The notes: generated by a model not told the origin, from the sequence alone. DNA of 64,000 bases from CAVTWH01 sp963794685 (GCA_963794685.1 CAWCFK010000004.1:62001-126000), one strand, 5' to 3'. Numbered from the stretch's first letter, positions 1 through 10,507 are shown. Made by a program: numbers and translations.

Positions 1-319
1 CGACGTTGGTGAGCAGCCCGAAGATCCCGGTCAGGTCGGCCTGGTGCGGCCGGATCAGCCGGTGCGACAACAGATGCAGCCGCAGGTACGCGTCGGCGGC
101 GTCGACCGGCGGGTCGGCCAGCGAGTCGATCGCGGTGCTCACCACGACCGAGTGCAGGCTGGGCAGCCGGCCGCCGCGCGGGGCCTCCAGCGGCGGAAGC
201 TGAGCGGGCTGGCCGAGGCCGAGCCGGCCGGTCGGGTACCAGACGTCGAGCACCTGGTCGTCGGCGGTCACGGTGGCGATTCCGCTGCCCCAGGCAGCCG
301 AGGTCAAGAAGGCAGACAC
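1..319 (-). CDS. dapD: Tetrahydrodipicolinate N-succinyltransferase, 5' part
   Basis: Reverse-strand gene cut by the left window edge; about 106 N-terminal residues are visible from a GTG at 319. DapD transfers a succinyl group from succinyl-CoA to tetrahydrodipicolinate in the succinylase branch of the diaminopimelate/lysine pathway in the cytoplasm. The translation has the actinobacterial N-terminal pattern: AWGSGIATV, then DVWYPTGRLGLG, then DAADAYLRLHLLSHRLIRPH and GIFGLLTNV. The catalytic left-handed helix domain lies outside the window. It is divergent from dapE (start 347), which catalyses a later step of the same pathway, with only 27 bases between the two starts, so the promoters must overlap one gene or be very compact. 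The GTG is chosen because the family similarity begins immediately after it. Confidence 0.85.
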   Translation of the reverse strand, partial: MSAFLTSAAWGSGIATVTADDQVLDVWYPTGRLGLGQPAQLPPLEAPRGGRLPSLHSVVVSTAIDSLADPPVDAADAYLRLHLLSHRLIRPHQADLTGIFGLLTNV

Positions 320-346
320 GTCAGCACCCTACTAAGGTTTGGCGAC

Positions 347-1418
347 ATGGCCGTACTGCACCCGGAAACCCTCGCCGACCCGATCGCGCTGACTCGGGCC
401 CTGGTGGACATCGAATCGGTGTCCGGCAACGAGTTGGAGATCGCCGACGCGGTCCAGGCCGCGCTCGCCAATGCCGACTGGCTCAAGGTGGAGCGGCTGC
501 GCAACACGATCGTGGCCCGTACCTGGCTGGGTCGCCCGCAACGGGTGGTGCTCGCGGGTCACCTGGACACCGTGCCGATCGCCGGGAACTTCCCGAGCAC
601 ACCTGGACGGCGACTCGCTCTACGGCTGCGGTACCTCGGACATGAAGTCGGGTACCGCGCTGGCGCTGTGGCTGGCACTGGCCGTCCCCGAGCCGCGCTA
701 CGACGTGACGTACTTCTTCTACGACTGCGAAGAGGTCGAGTCCGCGCGCAACGGCCTGTTCATGGTGGCCCGGGACCGGCCGGAGTGGCTGGCCGCCGAC
801 TTCGCGATCCTGCTCGAACCGACCTACGGCCTGGTCGAGGCGGGCTGCCAGGGCACCATGCGGGTGATGGTGCGCACCACCGGTACCCGCGCGCACTCGG
901 CCCGCTCCTGGCGTGGCGTGAACGCCATCCACGGCGCCGGCGAGGTGCTCCGCCTGCTGTCGGCGTACGAGCCGCGCCGGGTCACCATCGACGGCTGCGA
1001 GTACCGCGAGGGCCTGAACGCGGTGCGGATCTCCGGTGGCGTCGCCGGCAACGTCATCCCCGACCTGTGCGAGATCGAGGTGAACTACCGGTTCGCCCCG
1101 GACCGCTCGGTGGACGAGGCGTACGAGCACCTGGTGGAAGTCTTCGCCGGGTACGACGTGGAGTTGACCGACGCGGCCGGCGGCGCGCTGCCGGGGCTGA
1201 CCGCCGCGCCGGCCCGCGAGTTCCTCGACGTCATCGGCCAGCCGCCGCAGGCGAAGTGGGGCTGGACCGACGTGGCCCGGTTCGCCGGCCTCGGCGTGCC
1301 CGCGCTGAACTACGGGCCCGGCGACCCGAACCTCGCGCACGCCCGGGACGAGCGGGTCGAGCTGCCCAAGATCACCGAGGGCGCCGAGGTGCTACGCCGC
1401 TGGCTCGCCGGGAATTAA
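347..1418 (+). CDS. dapE: Succinyl-diaminopimelate desuccinylase (one frameshift)
   Basis: Zinc-dependent M20-family hydrolase that removes succinate from N-succinyl-LL-diaminopimelate in lysine and peptidoglycan precursor synthesis. The ATG at 347 opens MAVLHPETLADPIALTRALVDIES-type sequence. The metal-binding stretch AGHLDTVPIAGNF is near residues 70-82, followed by YGCGTSDMKSG, the acidic pair in CEEVES, and the dimerisation domain with NVIPDLCEIEVNYRF. The end at 1418 follows RRWLAGN. Reading runs in one frame to about 600 and then continues in the next frame at HLDGDSLYGCG; the junction lies in the bases around 595-605. With the shift repaired the length is about 356 residues, as expected for actinobacterial DapE. 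Everything on both sides of the junction is conserved, so a sequencing indel is more likely than loss of this essential gene. It is divergent from dapD. Confidence 0.88.
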
Positions 1419-1500
1419 TCGAAGCTTTCCCCGGTGGGCGGGGAAACTCTGCCCGGATGGTCGGCGCGGTTGCGGGTACCGGCGGGGCTAGGTTTGCCGG

Positions 1501-2264
1501 GTGTCCAATTTCAAGCGTGAACGCCGGGAAGGTGGCGTGACCCTGCGCGGCCCGGCCGCCCGGTCCACCACCGCCGACCAGCGGCTGCTCGACACCAACC
1601 TGCGGGCCGACTGGAAGACCAAGGACGCCTGGCGGGCGCTGCGCATCCTGTCGGAGTTCGTCGACGGCTTCGACACCCTGGCCGAGATCCCGCCCGCCGT
1701 CAGCGTCTTCGGCTCGGCCCGCAGCGGGCCGGACAGCCCCGAGTGCGCGCTGGCGCGAGGCGCTCGGCGGGGCACTCGCGAAGGCCGGGCTACGCGGTGA
1801 TCACCGGTGGTGGGCCGGGGGTGATGGAGGCGGTCAACAAGGGCGCGGCGCAGGCCGGCGGCCGGTCCATCGGGTTGGGCATCGAACTCCCCTTCGAGCA
1901 GGGCCTCAACGAGTGGGTCGACCTCGGCATCGACTTCCGGTACTTCTTCGCCCGCAAGACCATGTTCGTCAAGTACGCGCAGGCGTTCGTGGTGCTGCCC
2001 GGTGGCTTCGGCACGATGGACGAGCTGTTCGAGGCGCTGACCCTGGTGCAGACGAAGAAGGTCACCCGCTTCCCGGTGGTCCTGATGGGGGTGGCGTACT
2101 GGCAGGGGCTGCTGGACTGGGTACGCGGCACCATGCTGGCCGACGGCAAGATCGGCGCGGGGGACCTGGACCTGATCTGCCTCACCGACGACGTGACCGA
2201 AGCGCTCCAGCACATCCTCGACGCGGACGCCGCCGCCCACCGCGCCATCGACGGGGCGGCGTAG
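1501..2264 (+). CDS. TIGR00730-family Rossmann protein, LOG-like (two frameshifts)
   Basis: Member of the LOG/lysine-decarboxylase-like family; characterised members cleave nucleoside 5'-monophosphates (cytokinin riboside phosphates) to free base and ribose phosphate. The GTG at 1501 starts MSNFKRERREGG. Signature segments are AVITGGGPGVMEAVNKGA and the LOG motif PGGFGTMDELFEAL. The N-terminal extension resembles the longer actinobacterial members. The frame changes twice, near 1745-1757 and near 1785: PDSPECALA, EALGGALAKAG and YAVITGGG lie in three different frames but form one continuous family sequence. It is followed after 4 bases by a second, shorter LOG-family gene, and the pair is probably co-transcribed. 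The substrate cannot be told from sequence. Confidence 0.8.
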
Positions 2265-2268
2265 CCCG

Positions 2269-2802
2269 ATGGCCGCCGTCTGCGTCTTCTGCGCCTCCTC
2301 CAACCTGGTCGAGGCGCGCTACCTCGACCTGGCCCGGGAGGTCGGCTTCCGGCTCGCGCAGGCCGGGCACAGCCTGGTCTCCGGCGGCGGCCGGGTGGGC
2401 ATGATGGGCACCGTCGCGGCCGGCGCCCGGGCCGGCGGCGGCCACACCGTCGGTGTCATCCCGGAACCGTTGGTACGCCTGGAAGTCAGCGACACCGAAT
2501 CCGACGAACTGATCACCACGGCCGACATGGCCGAGCGCAAGGTGGTGATGCTGGCCAAGGCGGACAGCTTCCTGATCCTGCCGGGCGGCCTCGGCACCCT
2601 CGACGAGTTCTTTGAGGTGTGGACGCTGCGTACCCTGCACCTGCACGCCAAGACGGTGGTGATCCTGGACCCGGACAGCTTCTACACCGGGCTGCTGGAG
2701 TGGCTGGCGGGCCTGGTACCAAAGAACTTCGTCCGATCCGAGGCGCTGGCCGCGCTGACCGTGGTGAGGACTGTGGACGCCGCGATCGCGGCGGTGTCGT
2801 AA
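2269..2802 (+). CDS. LOG family protein (nucleoside monophosphate phosphoribohydrolase-like)
   Basis: An intact 177-residue Rossmann-fold protein. The start MAAVCVFCASS, the central SGGGRVGMMGTVAAGA and the motif ILPGGLGTLDEFFEVWTLRTL match the short LOG family, whose known members hydrolyse cytokinin riboside 5'-monophosphate to cytokinin and ribose 5-phosphate. The ATG at 2269 is 4 bases after the previous stop, so the two LOG-type genes probably form one transcript. The length is normal for the family. In bacteria without cytokinins the physiological substrate is usually unknown and may be another purine nucleotide. Confidence 0.82.
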   Translation: MAAVCVFCASSNLVEARYLDLAREVGFRLAQAGHSLVSGGGRVGMMGTVAAGARAGGGHTVGVIPEPLVRLEVSDTESDELITTADMAERKVVMLAKADSFLILPGGLGTLDEFFEVWTLRTLHLHAKTVVILDPDSFYTGLLEWLAGLVPKNFVRSEALAALTVVRTVDAAIAAVS

Positions 2803-2822
2803 CCGCGTGCTGTGATGGTCCC

Positions 2823-5800
2823 GTGAGTTACCGCCTGGTGCGTCCGGCCGTGGTTGCGGCCGGACCGGCGCTGCTGCCCGACGCCGATCAGGCGCGGGCG
2901 ATCGCGCATACCCGCGGACCGCTGCTGGTGGTCGGCGGCGCCGGCACCGGCAAGACCAGCACCCTGGTGGAGGCGGTGGCCGCCCGGGTCGCCGAGGGTG
3001 TCAGCCCCGACCGGCTGCTGGTGCTCACCTTCGGCCGGCGCACCGCGGGCACCCTGCGGGACCGGATCGAGCGGCGGATCGGCACCGGCGGCCGGGCCAC
3101 CGCCGAACCACTCGTGCGCACCTTCCACGCCTACGCTTTCGGCCTGCTGCGCCTTTCCGCGCAGGAGCGCGGCGAGCCGCCGCCCCGGCTGCTCACCGGC
3201 CCCGAGCAGGACCTGGTGATCCGGGACATGCTGGCCGGTGATGCCGCCAACTGGCCGGTGTCGCTGCGCCCGGCGCTGCGTACCCGGGCGTTCGCCGGGC
3301 AACTGCGTGACCTGCTGCTGCGCTGCGCCGAACGCGGCGTGGACGCGCCGCGGCTGGCCGCTTACGGCCGTGCCGCCGCCCGCCCCGAGTGGGTGGCCGC
3401 GGCCCGGTTCATGCGCGAGTACGAGCAGGTGCTCGCCCTGCGCGACGCAACCGGTCGGGCCGGCGCCGCCTACGACAACGCCGAGTTGGTCCGCGCGGCG
3501 GCCGACCTGCTGATCGACGAGCCGGAGTTGCTGGCCGCCCAACGCCGCCGGCTGGCCTGCGTCTACGTGGACGAGTTGGCCGACACCGACCCGGCCCAGG
3601 TCGACCTGCTGCACCTGGTGGCCGGCGGCGGCGCGACGGTGGTCGCCTTCGCCGATCCCGACTCGTCCACCTACGCCTTCCGGGGCGCCGATCCGCAGGC
3701 GGTCCGCGACTTCCCGGAACGCTTCCGCACGGTCACCGGCGCCGCCGCCCCGATCCAGCTGCTGACCACCTCGCACCGCGCCGGCGCGGCGCTGCTCACC
3801 GCCACCGCCCGGGTACTGCCCCGGCAGCCGGCCGGCTCGCCCCGGCGTGAGCTGCGGCCACTGCCCGACGCCGAGCCGGGCAGCGTGGAGGTGCACACCT
3901 TCCGCTCGGCGGCGAGCGAGTCCGCGTACGTGGCCCACCGGCTGCGCGTGGCGCACCTGCGCGACGGCGTCCCCTGGCACCGGATGGCGGTCCTGCTGCG
4001 CTCCACCACCCTGGGGCTGGCCAGCCTGCAACGCGCCCTCGGCCAGGCCGGTGTGCCGCTCACCACGCACGCCGACGACCTGCCGCTGCGCGACCAGCCC
4101 GGCGTCGCGCCGCTGCTGCTTCTGCTGCGCTGTGCGCTCGACCCGACCCGGCTGGACGAGGAGTCGGCCAGTGCCCTGCTGCACTCGCCACTCGGCGGGG
4201 CCGACCCGCTCAGTGAACGCCAACTCCGGCAGGGACTGCGGGCGCTGGCGTTGGCCGCCGACGACCGCCGTCCCTCCGGAGTGCTGCTGGTGGAGGCGTT
4301 GAACGCGCCGGCCGAACTGGTCGCCGTGGACCGGCGCTGGGCCCGGCCGGCCCAGTCGGTGGCCCGGCTGCTCGGCGTCGTCCGGGACGCGGCCGTGCGC
4401 CCCGGTGCCACCGCCGAGGACGTGCTGTGGGCGCTCTGGCAGGCGACCGGACTGGCGGATCGGTGGGCCGGGGCCAGTGGCCGGGGCGGCTACCGGGGCG
4501 CCGCCGCCGACCGGGATCTCGATGCCGTGCTGGTGCTCTTCGACGCGGCTGCCCGGTTCACCGACCGGCTGCCCGGTGCCCGGATCGAAGTCTTCCTCGA
4601 CCACGTCGAGGGCCAGGTGCTGCCCGCCGACACGTTGGCCCGCACCGCCGACCGGGGCTCCGCGGTACGGGTGCTCACCGCGCACGCCGCCAAGGGCCTG
4701 GAGTGGGATGTCGTGGTGGTCGCCGGGGTCCAGGAGGGAGTCTGGCCGGACCTGCGGCTGCGCGGTAGCGTGCTCGGCTCCGAACAGCTCGTCGACCTGG
4801 TCGCCGGCCGGGCCACGGTGGCGCAGCCGGGGCCGGGCCGGGGCGAGGCCCCGCCGCTCGGACAGATCGCCCAGCACGTCAGCCAGACCGCCGCGCTGCT
4901 GGCCGAGGAGCGCCGGCTGTTCTCGGTGGCGGTGACCCGGGCCCGGCAACAGCTCATCGTGACGGCCGTGCACTCCGGCGACGGCGAGGAGCAGCCGTCC
5001 CGGTTCCTGCACGAGATCGAGGGCGGCGACGCGGCCACCCGGGAACCGGCGGCCACCCGGTTGCCCCGGGCGCTGACCCTGCCCGCGCTCGTCGCCGAAC
5101 TGCGCCAGGCGATCGCCGACCCGGCCACCTCGGCGTCCCGGCGTGCAGCGGCGGCAGCGCAGCTCGCGCACCTGGCGCGGGCCGGTGTAGCGGGCGCTGA
5201 CCCGGCGCAGTGGTGGGGGCTCAGCCCGCTCTCCGACGACCGGCCGCTGGCCGATGCCGACAGCGTGGTCACCGTGTCACCGTCCACTATGGAGAGTGTG
5301 CAGCGGTGCAGCCTACGCTGGCTGCTGGAGCGGCACGGCGGCTCGGATACCCGCAGCCCGGAGCAGAGCGTCGGGGATCTCGTGCACGCGATCGCCGAGA
5401 AGGCCACCGATCCGGGCGCCCGCGACGAGCTGCTCTCCTACCTGAACGCCGAGTTCGGCAAGATCGAGTTGTCGGCGCGCTGGCTGGCCGGGCGGCAGCG
5501 GCGGCGCGCCGAGCAGATGATCGACAAGCTGGTCAGCTGGCTGGCCGCGAATCCACGGCGACTGGTCGCCATCGAGCAGAGCTTCGCCGTGCACTTGGAC
5601 GCCGGGGTGGCGATCCGGGGCCGGGTGGACCGGCTGGAGATGGACGACGCCGGCCGGCTGGTGGTGGTCGACCTGAAGACCGGCAAGACCGCGCCGGCCG
5701 CCGCCGAGCTGCCCGAGCACGCGCAGCTCGCGGCGTACCAGGCGGCGGTGGAGGCGGGCGCGTTCGGTGACTTGGGCGACGTGTCCGGCGGAGCGACACT

Positions 5801-6029
5801 GGTCCAGCTCGGGCTGGACGCGAAGGACGTCAAGGAGCAGGCGCAGCCGGCGCTCGCGGAGACCGACGACCCCGGCTGGGCAGCCGCGATGGTGCGCCGG
5901 ACGGCCGCCACGATGGCCGCCTCCACCTTCCAGGCGGTGGTCAACTCGCGCTGCCGGTCCTGCCCGGTCCGGCACTCCTGCCCGATCTCCGGCAAGGGCC
6001 GGCAGCTGCCCGGGGAGGGCAAACCATGA
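2823..6029 (+). CDS. adnA: UvrD/RecB-type helicase-nuclease, AdnA-like subunit
   Basis: Probable first subunit of an AdnAB-type heterodimer that unwinds and resects double-strand breaks before recombination. It is 1068 residues from a GTG at 2823. The helicase part has Walker A GGAGTGKTS (residues about 38-46), TFGRRTAG, a motif II reading VDELADTDPAQ (about 248), HAAKGLEWDVVVVAGVQEG and VAVTRARQQL. The C-terminal PD-(D/E)XK nuclease shows GRVDRLE and VVVDLKTGK (about 932-955). Four cysteines, one in VQRCSLRW and three in CRSCPVRHSC, fit the Fe-S clasp of AddB/AdnA-type nucleases. Motif II keeps the catalytic DE but lacks the usual glutamine. The stop overlaps the next start (ATGA, 6026-6029), so the two subunits are translationally coupled. 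Confidence 0.85.
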   Translation: MSYRLVRPAVVAAGPALLPDADQARAIAHTRGPLLVVGGAGTGKTSTLVEAVAARVAEGVSPDRLLVLTFGRRTAGTLRDRIERRIGTGGRATAEPLVRTFHAYAFGLLRLSAQERGEPPPRLLTGPEQDLVIRDMLAGDAANWPVSLRPALRTRAFAGQLRDLLLRCAERGVDAPRLAAYGRAAARPEWVAAARFMREYEQVLALRDATGRAGAAYDNAELVRAAADLLIDEPELLAAQRRRLACVYVDELADTDPAQVDLLHLVAGGGATVVAFADPDSSTYAFRGADPQAVRDFPERFRTVTGAAAPIQLLTTSHRAGAALLTATARVLPRQPAGSPRRELRPLPDAEPGSVEVHTFRSAASESAYVAHRLRVAHLRDGVPWHRMAVLLRSTTLGLASLQRALGQAGVPLTTHADDLPLRDQPGVAPLLLLLRCALDPTRLDEESASALLHSPLGGADPLSERQLRQGLRALALAADDRRPSGVLLVEALNAPAELVAVDRRWARPAQSVARLLGVVRDAAVRPGATAEDVLWALWQATGLADRWAGASGRGGYRGAAADRDLDAVLVLFDAAARFTDRLPGARIEVFLDHVEGQVLPADTLARTADRGSAVRVLTAHAAKGLEWDVVVVAGVQEGVWPDLRLRGSVLGSEQLVDLVAGRATVAQPGPGRGEAPPLGQIAQHVSQTAALLAEERRLFSVAVTRARQQLIVTAVHSGDGEEQPSRFLHEIEGGDAATREPAATRLPRALTLPALVAELRQAIADPATSASRRAAAAAQLAHLARAGVAGADPAQWWGLSPLSDDRPLADADSVVTVSPSTMESVQRCSLRWLLERHGGSDTRSPEQSVGDLVHAIAEKATDPGARDELLSYLNAEFGKIELSARWLAGRQRRRAEQMIDKLVSWLAANPRRLVAIEQSFAVHLDAGVAIRGRVDRLEMDDAGRLVVVDLKTGKTAPAAAELPEHAQLAAYQAAVEAGAFGDLGDVSGGATLVQLGLDAKDVKEQAQPALAETDDPGWAAAMVRRTAATMAASTFQAVVNSRCRSCPVRHSCPISGKGRQLPGEGKP

Positions 6030-9000
6030 CGCTGGCCACCGCCGGGCCCCGGTTCACGCCGGTGCAGCTCGCCGCCGAACTGCACCGGCCCACCCCCACC
6101 GCCGAACAGGTCGAGATCATCTCGGCGGCGCCGGACCAGCCGCTGCTGGTGGTCGCCGGAGCCGGTTCCGGCAAGACCGAGACGATGGCGGCCCGGGTGG
6201 TGTGGCTGGTCGCCAACCACCACGTCCGGCCCGAGCAGGTGCTCGGCCTCACCTTCACCCGCAAGGCGGCCGGCGAACTCGCCCACCGCATCCGCGCCCG
6301 GCTCGCCCAACTCGTGCACCGCTTCGGCCGCGACGACCTGCTCGACGGCGAGCCCACGGTCTCCACGTACCACGCCTTCGCCGGCCGGATCGTCACCGAG
6401 CACGGTGTGCGCGCCGGGTACGAGCCGACCACCCGGCTGCTCACCGAGGCGAGCTGCTGGCAACTCGCCGACGCGGTGGTGCGCCAGTACGAGGGCGACA
6501 TGAGCGACGTCGAGTACGGCGTCGACTCGGTCACCGCCGCCGTCCTGCAACTCGCCGGGGAACTCGCCGAACACCTGCGTACCCCCGGCGAGCTGGCGGA
6601 CTGGACCGACGCCTTCTACGCGCAGGTGAGCGCGCTGACCGGCCGGGTGATGGCCGACGTGGCCAAGATGCTCGGCCGGCAACGCACCCGGGTGGCCCTG
6701 CTGCCACTGGTGGCGGAGTACTCCCGGCGCAAGCAGGAGCTGGAGGCGATGGACTTCGGCGACCAGTTGGCCCGCGCGGCCCGGGTCGCCCAGGCCCACC
6801 CCGAAGTCGGCGCGGTGGAGCGGGACCGGTTCCGCGCGGTGCTGCTGGACGAGTACCAGGACACCTCGCACGCGCAGGTGGAGCTGCTGCGCTCGCTGTT
6901 CGGCGGCGGCCACCCGGTGACCGCGGTCGGTGACCCGTGCCAGTCCATCTACGGCTGGCGGGGCGCGTCCGCCGGTACCCTCGACCGCTTCCCCGAGGAC
7001 TTCACCACCCGTGCCGGCCGGTCGGCCCAGCTGCTGTCGCTGGCCACCAGCTGGCGCAACCGGCCGGAGATCCTGCAGATCGCCAACGCGCTCTCCGCGC
7101 CGTTGCGCGCGTACGGCGCACAGGTCACCCAGCTCACCGCCGCGCCCCGCTACGACGAGCGGGCCGGCGCGCACACCGTGCACTGCGCCCTGCTGCCCAC
7201 CACCATCGACGAGGCCGAGTGGATCGCCGACCGGATCGCCGCCGCCTGGGCACACGACGGCTCCGGGCCGGACGCGGTACGCCTGCTGCCGGGCGGGCCG
7301 CGCAGCGACACCATCGGCCCGGACGGGGTGGCGCTGCCGCCGACCACCGCCGTGCTGGTCCGCGCCCGCAGCCAGATCGCCGCCATCGAGGCCGCGCTGC
7401 GCGCCCGCGACCTGCCGGTGGACGTGGTGGGCCTGGGCGGCCTGCTGGACACCCCGGAAGTCCGCGACGTGGTCAGCACGCTGCGGGTGCTTGCCGACCC
7501 GACCGACGGGGCGGCGCTGCTGCGGCTGCTCACCGGCCCCCGCTGGCGGATCGGCCCGCGCGACCTGGTGGCCCTCTACAGCCGGGCCCGGGAGCTGGCG
7601 GCCGAGCGGTACAAGGGCATCGACTCCGACCCACTCGACCAGGCGGCCCTCGCCGAGGCCCTGGACCACCTGGGCGAACTCGACCGGTACTCGACCGCGG
7701 GGGCACGCCGGTTCCGCGTTCTCGGCGCGGAACTCGCCGACCTGCGGAGCCGGCTGGACCAGCCGCTGCCCGAGCTGGTGGCGGACATCGAGCGCACCAT
7801 CGGGCTGGACGTCGAGGTGGCCGTCGGCACCGGCGACGTCGGCTCCGCCCGTACCCACCTGGACGCCTTCGGGGAGGTCGCCGCCCGGTTCCACACCGAG
7901 GCCGAGGGGGCCGGGCTGGGCGCGTTCCTGGCCTACCTGGAGGCGGCCGAGAGCGAGGAGCGCGGACTCTCCCCGGGCGAGGTGGAGGTCCGCGAGGGCG
8001 CGGTGCAGATCCTCACCGTGCACGCGGCCAAGGGACTGGAGTGGGAGATCGTCGCGGTGGCCGGGTTGAGCAAAGGGGTGTTCCCCGGCAAGGTCAGCTC
8101 CGCCGACCACTACCTGCACGGCCCCGGCAGCCTGCCCTTCCCGCTGCGCGGCGACCAGCGCGGACTGCCGGTGCTGCGGCTGGGCGCGGCGGACCAGCGC
8201 GAGATGAAGGCCGCCGTGGACGAGTTCAAGGCCCGCTGGAGCCAGCACGACGAGCGGGAGGAGCGGCGGTTGGCGTACGTCGCCGTCACCAGGCCCCGCC
8301 GCCTGCTGCTCTGCTCCGGGGCCTGGTGGTCGGAGAACCTGAAGAACCCGCGCGGCCCGTCGCCGTTCCTCACCGAGATCCGCGACCGCTGCGCCGACGG
8401 GGTCGGTGCGGTGGACCGGTGGTACCCACCGCCGGCCGACGGCGCCACCAATCCCCTCAACGAGCTGGTACCCCAGGCCAGCTGGCCACCCGACTACCTC
8501 GGCGCCCGCCGTCCCGCCCTGGAGTCTGCCGCCGCCCTGGTCCGCGCCGCCCTGACCACCACCCCGGCCCCGTCCCCGTCGGAGCTGACGACCGGGCCGG
8601 GAGCGGGGGACACGGCGGCCGGTGGGGACGAAATGGCGCAGCGGTGGGCCGAGGATGTGGAGTTGCTGCTCGCCGAGCGGGCCACCTTCGCGCCGGACCC
8701 GCAGGCGCCGGTGACCGTGGCGCTGCCCGCGCACCTGTCGGTGTCGCAGTTGGTGTCGCTGCGCCGCGACCCGCAGGGGTTGGCCCGCTCGCTGCGCCGG
8801 CCGCTGCCGGCCCGCCCCGATCCGCACACCCGCCGGGGTACCGCGTTCCACGCCTGGCTGGAGCGCCGCTACGGGGCCGACCGGCTGCTGGACATCGAGG
8901 AGCTGCCCGGCGCCGCCGACGAGGAGGCCGCGCCGGATACCGTCCTGGACGAGCTGAAGGAGCGGTTCCTGGCCAGCGAGTGGGGGGACAGGACGCCGCT

Positions 9001-9320
9001 GGAGGTGGAGGTCGCCTTCGCCACCACGGTGGCCGGCGTGGTGATCCGGGGCCGGATGGACGCCGTGTTCGCCGACCCGGGCGGCGGGTACGACGTGGTG
9101 GACTGGAAGACCGGCCGCCGCCCCACCGGCCGGGACGCCGACGCCGCCGCGATCCAGCTCGCCGCGTACCGGCTGGCCTGGGCCCAACTCACCGGCGTGG
9201 ACGTGGCCCGGGTCCGGGCCGGCGTTCCACTACGTGCGCGAGGGCGACACCGTCCGGCCGGCCGACCTGCTCGACGCCGCCGGCCTCACCGCCCTGGTGG
9301 CCCGCCTCCCCGCCGCCTGA
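6026..9320 (+). CDS. adnB: UvrD/RecB-type helicase-nuclease, AdnB-like subunit (frameshift near the end)
   Basis: Probable lead motor subunit of the AdnAB-type break-processing complex, about 1097 residues. Helicase motifs are canonical: Walker A GAGSGKTET (about residues 46-54), LTFTRKAAGELA, LLDEYQDTSHAQ (about 272-283), GDPCQSIYGWRGA, TVHAAKGLEWEIVAVAG and YVAVTRPRRLLL. The nuclease domain has RGTAFHAWLERRYG and GRMDAVF followed by VVDWKTGRRP. The reading frame is lost at about 9222; the natural ending FHYVREGDTVRPADLLDA continues in the next frame to a TGA at 9318-9320. Without that correction the frame would run on into the next gene. The 4-base overlap with the upstream subunit supports a 1:1 complex. 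Recalled M. tuberculosis order (Rv3202c-Rv3201c) is the same. Confidence 0.85.
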
Positions 9321-9433
9321 GTCGCGGGTCAGGCGGCCGACCGGGCAGGTGGCCGGGCGGTGGTCGCCTGTTGCGGCGAATCGGCGGGGCGTCGGGTGTG
9401 ATCCGGTGGCACGGGTGGGGGAGACTGGTCGGG

Positions 9434-10507
9434 ATGTCTGAGCAGCAATCGCCGTGGGCGCGGCCCGAATCCGGGATCGCGGAGTACCCGCCTGCGCCGG
9501 TACCCCCGAATGGTGGTCCGGCGGCGCAGCCGGCCGGCCGCCGGTACCCGTCGGCGGCGCAGCCGTCCGGGGGCTACCCCCGGCCCGGCAGCCAGCCGTT
9601 GACCGGGCCGGGTAGCCCACAGTCCGGGCGGGTGCACCCGCAGGGTGGCGAGGTCGACCTCGGACCCGGCTGGTCCCGGTCGGGCGGGGTGACCCTGCTC
9701 GGCAGCCCGCCACGGAAGCCCGACGTGCTCGAGGTCGGGCCGGACGGCGACTTCGCCGGCCAGCGGCGGCGGATGTTCAAGATTTTCGGCGGGGTGGCCG
9801 GGGCGATCGCCGCGGTGGGCCTCGTGGTCATCCTGGCGCTGGTGATGAGCGGGCACTCGCCGCTGCACAACCCGCTCGCGCACGGGCCCAAGGATGTCCT
9901 GCCGCCGCTCGCGCAGGCCTGCCCGCCGCCCAGCGCCGACGCCGAGGACCTGCCGCCGCCGCCGGCCGCACCGCCCGGCCCGCGCACGGTGGACACCGAC
10001 TCCGGCATCTCCTACGCCCGCGAGGGCGCTCCCTGGCAGCCCTGGAACGAGCTGTGGAGCGCCGGCGACCTGCACGTCAAGTACGGCATCGGGCAGCACT
10101 TCGTGACCGAGACGTACACCGACTCGTACGGGGCGCGCAGCCAGTACCACGCCTCGATCCTGTCCGGCTCGGTGCCGGCGGCCGCCAACGACGCGCTCAC
10201 CCTGGACCTCAAGTGCACCGGTCACCAGGTGCTTGCCGACGTGCGGCTGTCCTACTACCCGCAGCCCAACACCATCGAGATGGTGCGCGACGAGGTGACC
10301 GTGCTCGGCGGCCGGCCGGCCTGGGTGGCCAAGTTCCGGCTGCACTTCCACGAATCCGGCCTGAAGGCGACGAGCGAGCTGGTCGGCATCGCCCTGATCA
10401 ACGTGGGCCGGCCGAACGCCGCCGTGCTCTACATCTCGATCCCAAGCACGCACACGCAGTTCGACCCCGTGGTGGACACCGTCCTGGAGTCGGTCCGCCC
10501 GACCTGA
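9434..10507 (+). CDS. Single-pass membrane protein with proline-rich cytoplasmic N-terminus
   Basis: Uncharacterised 357-residue protein. The ATG at 9434 opens MSEQQSPWARPESG. Residues 1 to about 110 are rich in Pro, Gly and Gln with several GSP/GYPRPG segments, followed by the charged GQRRRMFK and one membrane helix (VAGAIAAVGLVVILALVMS, about residues 118-138). A second Pro-rich linker leads to a folded extracytoplasmic domain of about 170 residues ending SIPSTHTQFDPVVDTVLESVRPT. This layout is common in actinobacterial membrane proteins of unknown function. It is transcribed in the same direction as adnAB after a 113-base gap. No enzyme motif was seen and no function is claimed. It is in the same frame as the uncorrected end of adnB, but it is a separate gene with its own start. 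Confidence 0.75.
   Translation: MSEQQSPWARPESGIAEYPPAPVPPNGGPAAQPAGRRYPSAAQPSGGYPRPGSQPLTGPGSPQSGRVHPQGGEVDLGPGWSRSGGVTLLGSPPRKPDVLEVGPDGDFAGQRRRMFKIFGGVAGAIAAVGLVVILALVMSGHSPLHNPLAHGPKDVLPPLAQACPPPSADAEDLPPPPAAPPGPRTVDTDSGISYAREGAPWQPWNELWSAGDLHVKYGIGQHFVTETYTDSYGARSQYHASILSGSVPAAANDALTLDLKCTGHQVLADVRLSYYPQPNTIEMVRDEVTVLGGRPAWVAKFRLHFHESGLKATSELVGIALINVGRPNAAVLYISIPSTHTQFDPVVDTVLESVRPT

Noticed and set aside
2682..5171. An 829-codon open frame on the minus strand opposite the AdnA-like gene, and similar long frames at 5438-9187 and 36111-37112
   Set aside because: They are antisense shadows of high-GC3 genes: Gly/Arg/Pro/Gln-rich translations, no domains, and a well-supported gene on the other strand.
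6026..10507. A single 1493-codon frame joining the AdnB-like helicase to the membrane protein
   Set aside because: The join is produced by an indel near 9222. The natural helicase end and stop (9320) lie in the next frame, and the membrane protein has its own start at 9434.
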